Assembly: GCA_949051815.1 (NCBI GenBank)
Contig: CARQVR010000086.1
Span: 1 to 11,080 of the forward strand
Direction of reading: 5' to 3'
DNA: 11,080 nucleotides
Source: an uncultured Lachnospiraceae bacterium
GTDB lineage: Bacteria; Bacillota; Clostridia; Lachnospirales; Lachnospiraceae
In this document: one piece after another, positions 6,324 through 11,080 of the stretch
Layout: each line of letters starts with the position of its first letter
How positions within the stretch are numbered: position 1 is the stretch's first letter
The notes under the pieces: generated by a model
Told to the model about the DNA's origin: nothing
Database searches by the model: none
The model's input: the letters and a program-made list of their open reading frames with translations, nothing else
Position numbers and translations under genes: made by a program

Positions 6324-6474
6324 GGGGCACAATGGCAATGATGCCCGTGCTTGCACGAAGGCATCGCTTGGCATTAGTGACCCGTCAAACATGAGGAAGT
6401 AGTAATTTACGAAGTAAATTTACGGATTCCGAATGTTTGCAGGATTGCGGGAGTTGCGAAACAACGTAGCAATC
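6324..6474 (+). other. Three-hairpin structured element between yggS and sepF
   Basis: The 215-nt gap before sepF holds three consecutive stem-loops. A (6324-6383): arms GGGGCACAATGG... and ...GGCATTAGTGACCC give about 19 pairs with small bulges, capped by CGTG-CTTG-CACG. B (6386-6439): CAAACAT/ATGTTTG, a symmetric GA/GA internal loop, GGAA/TTCC, then GTAATTTAC/GTAAATTTAC (one bulge) around a GAA loop. C (6443-6474): GATTGC/GCAATC and GTTG/CAAC around CGAAA. No ORF or known riboswitch consensus was seen. The start of C (GATTGCGGGAGTTGC) matches 14 of 15 bases of the 57-bp repeat at 2456-2470. It may be a composite repeat element, a structured leader or a small RNA. Confidence 0.65.
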
Positions 6475-6518
6475 TGTGGTATCAGAATCAATTCAAATTT
6501 GTATGGAGGATTTTACAG

Positions 6519-7013
6519 ATGGGTGTTATGGACAAGTTTATCAGCGCCATGAAATTGAGCGAGGATGAGGACGATGGATATTACGACGACGATTTCTATG
6601 ACGATGATCCCGAACCGATGAGAAAACCTGTTTCCAGTAAAGATACGGACAATGCGGAAGATGACAAGGTCAGGAAGATCACACCGAAGGTAACGCCCCT
6701 TAGACAGACGAAAAAGGTAGGCGCCGGTATGGAGGTCTGTGTGATTAAACCGACTACGGTGGAGGATGCGAGGGAGATTACGGAGACGCTTCTGGCGAAC
6801 CGGACGGTAGTCTTAAATCTGGAGGGGCTGGATGTGGATATTGCCCAGCGGATTATCGACTTCACTTCGGGTTCCTGTTTCGCGATTTCGGGTAATCTGC
6901 AGAAGATATCCCACTATATTTTCATCATTACGCCGGCCAGCGTCGATATTTCCGGCGACTTTCAGGATATCCTGTCAGGCTCCTTCGATGTGCCGATAGA
7001 CAAAGGTTTTTAA
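6519..7013 (+). CDS. sepF: Cell division protein SepF
   Basis: SepF bundles FtsZ filaments and anchors them to the membrane at the division site; in many Gram-positives it overlaps in function with FtsA. The 164-aa chain starts 'MGVMDKFISAMKLS', the N-terminal membrane-binding amphipathic helix, then an acidic linker full of Asp and Tyr (residues about 15-35). The C-terminal SepF domain follows (about 74-155), with 'VCVIKPTTVEDAREI', 'VVLNLEGLDVDIAQRIIDF' and 'ITPASVDIS'. GGAGGA (6505-6510) supports ATG 6519, although Met4 is also possible. It is cotranscribable with yggS but is preceded by a long structured gap and an internal promoter. A terminator follows directly. Confidence 0.95.
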   Translation: MGVMDKFISAMKLSEDEDDGYYDDDFYDDDPEPMRKPVSSKDTDNAEDDKVRKITPKVTPLRQTKKVGAGMEVCVIKPTTVEDAREITETLLANRTVVLNLEGLDVDIAQRIIDFTSGSCFAISGNLQKISHYIFIITPASVDISGDFQDILSGSFDVPIDKGF

Positions 7014-7016
7014 GGA

Positions 7017-7046
7017 AATCGAGTGCATAAAGCACTCGATTCTTTT
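7017..7046 (+). terminator. Intrinsic terminator after sepF
   Basis: Perfect 10-bp stem AATCGAGTGC (7017-7026) and GCACTCGATT (7032-7041), loop ATAAA, followed by CTTTT. It starts three bases after the sepF stop and should end the HlyD-like/yggS/sepF unit. aroB begins about 50 nt further on, with no convincing promoter seen between, so some read-through may feed it. Confidence 0.88.
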
Positions 7047-7098
7047 CGCGTATAGGTATTATATGTACATGCATTATATAGGGAGGAAAATACATATT

Positions 7099-8208
7099 AT
7101 GGCGAACCGTATGACAATAAACTATGAGAAAAAGCCCTGTTACGATATTGTTTTTGCAGGAGATTTCAGTCTGCTTGCAGAGGAGCTTGCCGGTTTGGGG
7201 GCTTCGCAGCGCAGGGTTGCCGTGATCTGCGACAGCAATACGGAAAAGCTGTTTGGTCAGGAAGTTGTGGAAATACTTGAAAAGGGATGCAAAAAGGTGA
7301 TTTTGCACGCCTTTCCTGCCGGGGAGGCAAACAAAACGCTGGACACGGTGAAGGAAATTTATAAAACACTGATCGAAGAAAAATTTGACAGGAAAGACCT
7401 GCTTGTGGCTCTGGGAGGCGGGGTAGTGGGGGATATTACCGGCTATGCGGCGGCTACCTATCTGCGGGGCGTTGACTTTATCCAGATTCCCACCACGCTG
7501 ATCGCCCAGTCGGACAGCAGTATCGGGGGAAAGACCGGCGTTGATTTTGACGGATATAAAAACATGGTGGGGGCGTTTTATATGCCGAAACTGGTTTACA
7601 TGAATGCCGGTGTGCTGAAAAAGCTGGATGACAGACAGTTTTATGCGGGCTTTGCGGAAGTGATGAAGCACGGACTGATCCGGGACACCGCTTTTTATGA
7701 GTGGCTGCTTGACCATATGTACGAGATTCACGAGCGGGATCCGGAGGTCTGTGAGGAAATGGTGATGCGAAGCTGCGGCATCAAAAAGCTCGTGGTGGAG
7801 AAAGATCCGAAGGAACAGGGCGACCGCGCCCTTCTCAATTTCGGGCATACCATCGGCCATGCCATCGAAAAGGCAAAGCATTTTGAGATGCTGCACGGGG
7901 AATGCATCGCGCTCGGTATGGTGGCGGCTGCCTATATTTCCTGGAAGCATGAGAGTCTCTCTATGGATGAATACTACGAGGTGCGGGACATGTTCGTTCC
8001 CTTTAACCTGCCCATCAGCATTGACGATATTGATCCGGAGGAAATACTTGCATTGACCAAGTCGGACAAAAAGATGGAAGCCGGACAGATCAGGTTTGTA
8101 CTGCTTAAAAAGGTAGGTAAGGCTTTTGTGGACAAGACCGTCACGGACGCGGAAATTCTGGAAGCAGTGAAGGAAATTTACTTTAGTGATGAGGATATGC
8201 GGGAATGA
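7099..8208 (+). CDS. aroB: 3-dehydroquinate synthase
   Basis: Second step of the shikimate pathway: converts 3-deoxy-D-arabino-heptulosonate 7-phosphate to 3-dehydroquinate using NAD and a divalent metal. ATG 7099 (369 aa) is preferred over ATG 7063, as GGGAGGA at 7081-7087 lies between them. The spacing of 11 nt is a little long, so ATG 7111 is an alternative. Motifs: 'GGGVVGDITGY' (NAD loop, about 106-116), 'YLRGVDFIQIPTTLIAQ', 'SDSSIGGKTGVDF', 'KNMVGAF', 'AEVMKHGLI', 'NFGHTIGHAIE' and 'LHGECIALGM'. The metal ligands are Glu187, His250 and His266, spaced as in E. coli AroB. Related cyclases such as 2-deoxy-scyllo-inosose synthase were considered, but no pathway partner is present. The stop overlaps the lspA start. 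Confidence 0.93.
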   Translation: MANRMTINYEKKPCYDIVFAGDFSLLAEELAGLGASQRRVAVICDSNTEKLFGQEVVEILEKGCKKVILHAFPAGEANKTLDTVKEIYKTLIEEKFDRKDLLVALGGGVVGDITGYAAATYLRGVDFIQIPTTLIAQSDSSIGGKTGVDFDGYKNMVGAFYMPKLVYMNAGVLKKLDDRQFYAGFAEVMKHGLIRDTAFYEWLLDHMYEIHERDPEVCEEMVMRSCGIKKLVVEKDPKEQGDRALLNFGHTIGHAIEKAKHFEMLHGECIALGMVAAAYISWKHESLSMDEYYEVRDMFVPFNLPISIDDIDPEEILALTKSDKKMEAGQIRFVLLKKVGKAFVDKTVTDAEILEAVKEIYFSDEDMRE

Positions 8209-8732
8209 GTTGGAAGAAAAAGTTTTTTCTGTTTCTGGATCTGCTTATGATTACCGGTCTGATTGCCTTTGACCAGTATACGAAGCAGTGGGCGAAGGTA
8301 TATTTAAAAGATAAGCCGGCATACAACCTGATTAACGGGTTTCTGGAACTGAATTATCTGGAAAACCAGGGTGCGGCTTTCGGGATGCTCCCGAATCAGA
8401 AAGTATTTTTTGTTTTTGTGGCGATTGTGATTTTGTTCGTGGTGGGCTATGTTCTCTTAAAGGTGCCGGATCAGAAGAAGTACACGATCCTGCACTTTTT
8501 GTTCAGCCTGATCGTGGCCGGTTCCATCGGCAATATGATTGACAGGGTGCGCTACGACTATGTCGTTGACTTTATCTACTTTGTGCGGATGAATGTTCCG
8601 ATTTTCAATGTGGCGGATATCTATGCGACAATTTCCGCCATCGTATTGCTTTTCCTGCTGTTGTTTATCTATAAGGAGAAGGATTTGTATTTCATCAGCT
8701 TCAAGCAGAAACGCTACCGTGAGTTCAAATGA
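8205..8732 (+). CDS. lspA: Lipoprotein signal peptidase (signal peptidase II)
   Basis: Aspartic membrane protease that removes signal peptides from prolipoproteins after the Cys is lipidated. The 175-aa protein has four hydrophobic spans. Conserved blocks are 'DQYTKQWA' (about 20-27), 'NQGAAFGML', 'GSIGNMIDRV' and 'NVADIYATI'. The catalytic pair is expected to be Asp122 ('YVVDFI') and Asp138 ('NVADIY'); Asp113 is in the conserved IDR. It overlaps aroB by 4 nt (ATGA), so it is likely translated by coupling. A natural substrate lies in this window: the lipoprotein carboxypeptidase at 2422-3585. A pseudouridine synthase gene follows, as in many Gram-positive genomes. Confidence 0.95.
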   Translation: MSWKKKFFLFLDLLMITGLIAFDQYTKQWAKVYLKDKPAYNLINGFLELNYLENQGAAFGMLPNQKVFFVFVAIVILFVVGYVLLKVPDQKKYTILHFLFSLIVAGSIGNMIDRVRYDYVVDFIYFVRMNVPIFNVADIYATISAIVLLFLLLFIYKEKDLYFISFKQKRYREFK

Positions 8733-8750
8733 TACCGTGAGAGGGGCAAT

Positions 8751-9659
8751 ATGGAGCAGTTTAGCTATCAGATCGGGGCAGGGGAGGATGAGGAGCGGCT
8801 TGACAAGTGGTTAAGCGCTGCGGTTCCGACGCTTTCCCGTTCTTATATTCAGAAGTGTATCAAAGAGGGGCAGGCGTTTGTGAACGGAAAGCCGTGCAAA
8901 GCCAATTACCGGCTGCGTGTGGACGACGAGGTGGCTTTTCAGATTCCGGAGGCGGTGGAGCCTTCCGTGGAGGCGGAAAACATTCCTCTTTCCGTGCTCT
9001 ATGAGGACGCGGATGTGCTGGTGGTGGATAAGCCCAAAGGAATGGTAGTGCATCCGGCCCCGGGACATTATGACGGCACGCTGGTAAACGCGGTTTTGTA
9101 TCACTGTAAGGGGCAGCTTTCCGGGATTAACGGCGTGCTGCGGCCAGGAATCGTGCACCGGATTGACAGGGACACGACAGGCTCACTTATCGTCTGTAAA
9201 AATGACGCGGCACACAGAGCGATTGCGGAGCAGCTTAAGGCGCATTCCCTGAACCGGAGTTACCGCGCCATCGTGCATGGAACGGTGGCGGAGGAGGAAG
9301 GTACCATCTGCGCGCCAATCGGCAGGGATGAGAAAGACAGAAAGCGAATGGCCGTCAACGAAAAGAACGGAAAGGAAGCGGTTACACATTATAAGGTGCT
9401 GGAACGCTTCCGGGATTTTACTTATATAGAATGCAGACTTGAGACAGGACGCACCCACCAGATCAGGGTGCATATGACATCTATCGGGCACCCCCTTTTG
9501 GGGGACAGCGTTTACGGGGCGGGAAAGACGGCCTTTCATCTGGAAGGGCAGACGCTGCATGCATATTGTCTTGGATTTATGCATCCCGTAAACGGGTCGT
9601 ATATCGAAGTAAAAGCGCCTCTTCCGGCGTATTTTTCGCATCTGCTTACGGTTCTTTGA
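8751..9659 (+). CDS. RluA/RluD-family 23S rRNA pseudouridine synthase
   Basis: Isomerises specific uridines to pseudouridine in RNA, probably large-subunit rRNA. The 302-aa protein has an N-terminal S4 RNA-binding domain (about residues 14-75, 'ERLDKWLSAAVPTLSRSYIQKCI') and then the catalytic domain. The catalytic Asp139 is in 'GIVHRIDRDTTG', the form of the HRLD motif found in this family. Also present are 'VVDKPKGMVVHP', 'RSYRAIVHG' and 'LETGRTHQIRVHM'. Architecture and size resemble RluD and B. subtilis YlyB, which also sits beside lspA. The precise target uridines cannot be read from sequence. GAGGGG (8741-8746) precedes ATG 8751. The gap to lspA is 18 nt, so they share an operon. No good terminator follows. 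Confidence 0.92.
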   Translation: MEQFSYQIGAGEDEERLDKWLSAAVPTLSRSYIQKCIKEGQAFVNGKPCKANYRLRVDDEVAFQIPEAVEPSVEAENIPLSVLYEDADVLVVDKPKGMVVHPAPGHYDGTLVNAVLYHCKGQLSGINGVLRPGIVHRIDRDTTGSLIVCKNDAAHRAIAEQLKAHSLNRSYRAIVHGTVAEEEGTICAPIGRDEKDRKRMAVNEKNGKEAVTHYKVLERFRDFTYIECRLETGRTHQIRVHMTSIGHPLLGDSVYGAGKTAFHLEGQTLHAYCLGFMHPVNGSYIEVKAPLPAYFSHLLTVL

Positions 9660-9703
9660 GATGCAAAATTATTAAAAATTTATGAATAAAAAATTAAAAT
9701 ATC

Positions 9704-9732
9704 TTGAAATTGCAGACGTAAAATGATACTAT
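9704..9732 (+). promoter_or_regulatory. Sigma-A-type promoter for the 176-aa gene and cstA
   Basis: TTGAAA (9704-9709), 17-nt spacer, TACTAT (9727-9732), in a very A/T-rich stretch that could act as an UP element (9665-9700). An inverted repeat TAAAAT (9719-9724) / ATTTTA (9731-9736) straddles the -10. Predicted start is near 9739, giving a leader of about 28 nt. Confidence 0.65.
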
Positions 9733-9742
9733 TTTAGATATG

Positions 9743-9757
9743 GATTTTGTTAAAATC
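9743..9757 (+). promoter_or_regulatory. Leader hairpin touching the ribosome site of the 176-aa gene
   Basis: GATTTT (9743-9748), loop GTT, AAAATC (9752-9757), extendable by a G-U pair. The stem ends one base before the Shine-Dalgarno GAGGGG (9759-9764). The stem is AT-rich and weak, so any effect on translation is speculative. Confidence 0.35.
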
Positions 9758-9766
9758 TGAGGGGCT

Positions 9767-10297
9767 ATGAAAGATACGAGAAAAGACATCATAGATATTT
9801 TATTGAAGAGTTACGTGGCTTATTATAATATAACGGATTTCGGAACGAAGCGGGAACCACTCCGTGCGCTGTGTGAATATTACGAGCACGCGGAAAAGTA
9901 TATGGTTTCTAAGAAGGTTTCGCTCTGGGCGGCGGACAGTGAGGAGTTTATCTATCTTTTTGATGTGCCGCACCTTACGACGGAGGTCTTTGAAGCCTGT
10001 AAAAAAACAGCTTATGAGGATGGCATGGGTCGTCTGCATATCGGTCCCGGTCATATGTATTCGTATATCACCCCCATCATTGTCTGTGACACCTGTGATG
10101 AGGCGGCCATAAAGGCGTTAAAGAAGTGTCACATTTACAAAAGTTTTCGATTTTCGTTTCACGGCTGGATGGACTTTCATGCGGCGGCGGTCATCGGGGA
10201 TAGTGACCGGATTGAAAGCAACCGTGCCGGACGTTCGACAGCGAAAATTTTGAAAAAAGTATTATATTCCAAAAAAAGAAAGGGAGAGTTTGTATGA
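9767..10297 (+). CDS. Uncharacterised 176-aa protein coupled to cstA
   Basis: I do not recognise the family. The protein looks soluble: no signal peptide or membrane helix, mixed alpha/beta composition, basic C-terminus (KKRKG). Visible features are a Lys/Arg-rich start, 'GRLHIGPGHMYSYITP' in the middle, a C-D-T-C pair (Cys107, Cys110) and an aromatic-rich 'SFRFSFHGWMDFH' segment. The gene sits 3' of a strong promoter. Its stop overlaps the cstA start by 4 nt (ATGA), so the two are translated together. In E. coli the small protein YbdD/YjiX accompanies CstA/BtsT, but this one is larger and shows no obvious likeness to it. A role in CstA function or regulation is inference from position only. 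The GAGGGG site is only 2 nt from the ATG, unusually close. Confidence 0.82.
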   Translation: MKDTRKDIIDILLKSYVAYYNITDFGTKREPLRALCEYYEHAEKYMVSKKVSLWAADSEEFIYLFDVPHLTTEVFEACKKTAYEDGMGRLHIGPGHMYSYITPIIVCDTCDEAAIKALKKCHIYKSFRFSFHGWMDFHAAAVIGDSDRIESNRAGRSTAKILKKVLYSKKRKGEFV

Positions 10298-11080
10298 ATT
10301 CATTATTACTGTTAATCATCTGTGTTGCAATTCTTGTGGCCGGTTACATATTCTACGGCGGATGGCTTTGCAGACAGTGGGGTGTGGGAGACAGCAAGAA
10401 GCCGACCCCTGCGCATGAGATGGAAGACGGTGTGGACTACGTTCCTGCTAAGGCGCCCGTGCTGATGGGCCACCACTTCTCGTCTATCGCGGGTGCAGGC
10501 CCGATCACCGGACCGATTGGCGCGGCTATGTTCGGCTGGGTTCCTGTTGTGCTCTGGATTCTGATCGGTGGTATCTTCTTCGGCGGCGTTCATGACTTTG
10601 GCGCGCTTTTCGCATCCATCCGTCACAAGGGACAGTCCATCGGTGAGATCATTTCCACCAACATGAGCAAGAGAGCGAAGATGCTGTTTACGATCTTTGC
10701 CTATCTGACTCTGATCCTTGTGGTTGCGGCATTCGCATCCATCGTGGCGACGACCTTCGGCGCGGTAGTGGACGATGCGGGTGTCATTGACACGGCGGCA
10801 TCTGCTACCAACGCATCTGTTGCTATGGTATCCCTGTTATTTATTGTAATTGCTATTGTTTTTGGTTTCATGGTGTATCGCCGCAATGCATCCATGGCTG
10901 TTTCCACGATTCTTGGTGTGGTTGCCATCGCGCTCTGTATGGTGATTGGCATGAATTTCCATCCGATTTACCTGACCACCAATACGTGGATGATCATTGT
11001 AGGTATCTATATCGCAATCGCATCTGTGACGCCGGTATGGATTCTGTTACAGCCCCGTGACTATTTGAGCTCCTTCCTGC
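10294..11080 (+). CDS. cstA: CstA-family carbon starvation/pyruvate transporter (3'-truncated by window edge)
   Basis: The first 262 residues of a polytopic membrane carrier. The family includes E. coli CstA and BtsT (YjiY), linked to uptake of pyruvate and possibly peptides. The diagnostic 'GHHFSSIAGAGPITGP' segment is present (about residues 67-82), followed by 'GGVHDFGALF', and 'PVWILLQPRDYLSSF' near the window end. An N-terminal helix and several further hydrophobic spans are visible. AGGGAGAG (10281-10288) supports ATG 10294, which overlaps the upstream gene's stop. Codon choice changes from the neighbours: more Ala GCA/GCT and Ser TCT/TCC and an even mix of T- and C-ending codons, which may reflect high expression. 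The frame runs open to the last base. Confidence 0.93.
   Translation, partial: MNSLLLLIICVAILVAGYIFYGGWLCRQWGVGDSKKPTPAHEMEDGVDYVPAKAPVLMGHHFSSIAGAGPITGPIGAAMFGWVPVVLWILIGGIFFGGVHDFGALFASIRHKGQSIGEIISTNMSKRAKMLFTIFAYLTLILVVAAFASIVATTFGAVVDDAGVIDTAASATNASVAMVSLLFIVIAIVFGFMVYRRNASMAVSTILGVVAIALCMVIGMNFHPIYLTTNTWMIIVGIYIAIASVTPVWILLQPRDYLSSFL

Noticed and set aside
6314..6342. TTGAAA-17-AATGAT as a promoter close to sepF
   Set aside because: The -10 is weak and lies within the first hairpin. The promoter inside yggS matches much better.
6928..7950. 340-codon open frame on the - strand
   Set aside because: It lies antisense to aroB, whose full set of family motifs is on the + strand. The - frame has no ribosome site and no recognisable motif, so it is a shadow of codon bias.
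8715..8741. Direct repeat TACCGTGAG at the end of lspA and in front of the next gene
   Set aside because: Nine bases, 18 nt apart, only two copies. It may reflect a small local duplication and has no supported function.
9638..9664. Hairpin GCATCT/AGATGC over the stop of the pseudouridine synthase gene as terminator
   Set aside because: The stem is short with a 15-nt loop, and it is followed by A-rich sequence rather than a T run.

Overview
The window carries cell-envelope and cell-division genes of a Gram-positive anaerobe in the Clostridia, most likely Lachnospiraceae. This rests on the order minD-minE-rodA-mgsA followed by a lipoprotein D-Ala-D-Ala carboxypeptidase, the yggS-sepF and lspA-pseudouridine synthase neighbourhoods, moderate base composition, strong purine-rich Shine-Dalgarno sites and frequent GTG starts. 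All genes found are on the + strand. The genus is not established.

Layout. (1) 1-3585: a tight operon with the 3' part of minD, then minE, rodA, mgsA and a lipoprotein DD-carboxypeptidase. A 57-bp palindromic repeat, in about 2.7 copies, lies inside the 5' end of the carboxypeptidase reading frame. (2) 3591-4172: a monocistronic unit for a 139-aa P-loop protein of unknown role, with its own promoter, an operator-like palindrome and an intrinsic terminator. (3) 4117-7046: an orphan HlyD-like membrane adaptor, yggS and sepF, ending in a strong terminator. A good sigma-A-type promoter with an overlapping perfect palindrome lies inside the 3' end of yggS. A 151-nt three-hairpin element separates yggS from sepF. 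(4) 7099-9659: aroB, lspA (4-nt overlap) and an RluA/RluD-family pseudouridine synthase. (5) 9704-11080: a strong promoter, a 176-aa uncharacterised protein and, overlapping it by 4 nt, the start of a CstA-type transporter that runs off the window.

How the parts fit: MinD/MinE place the division site, RodA polymerises glycan for elongation, the carboxypeptidase trims stem peptides, SepF ties FtsZ to the membrane, and LspA cuts lipoprotein signal peptides such as that of the carboxypeptidase. MgsA, AroB and CstA are metabolic passengers.

The points most worth a second look are: an Asp-to-Ala change at the position of the catalytic base in MgsA; the palindromic repeat inserted in frame at the carboxypeptidase N-terminus, with a compensatory stem change and a core shared with the pre-sepF element; the hidden promoter and structured leader ahead of sepF; and three conserved-looking but unexplained proteins (the P-loop protein, the orphan HlyD-like adaptor and the CstA-coupled protein). 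I found no CRISPR array, tRNA, rRNA, insertion sequence or phage gene.
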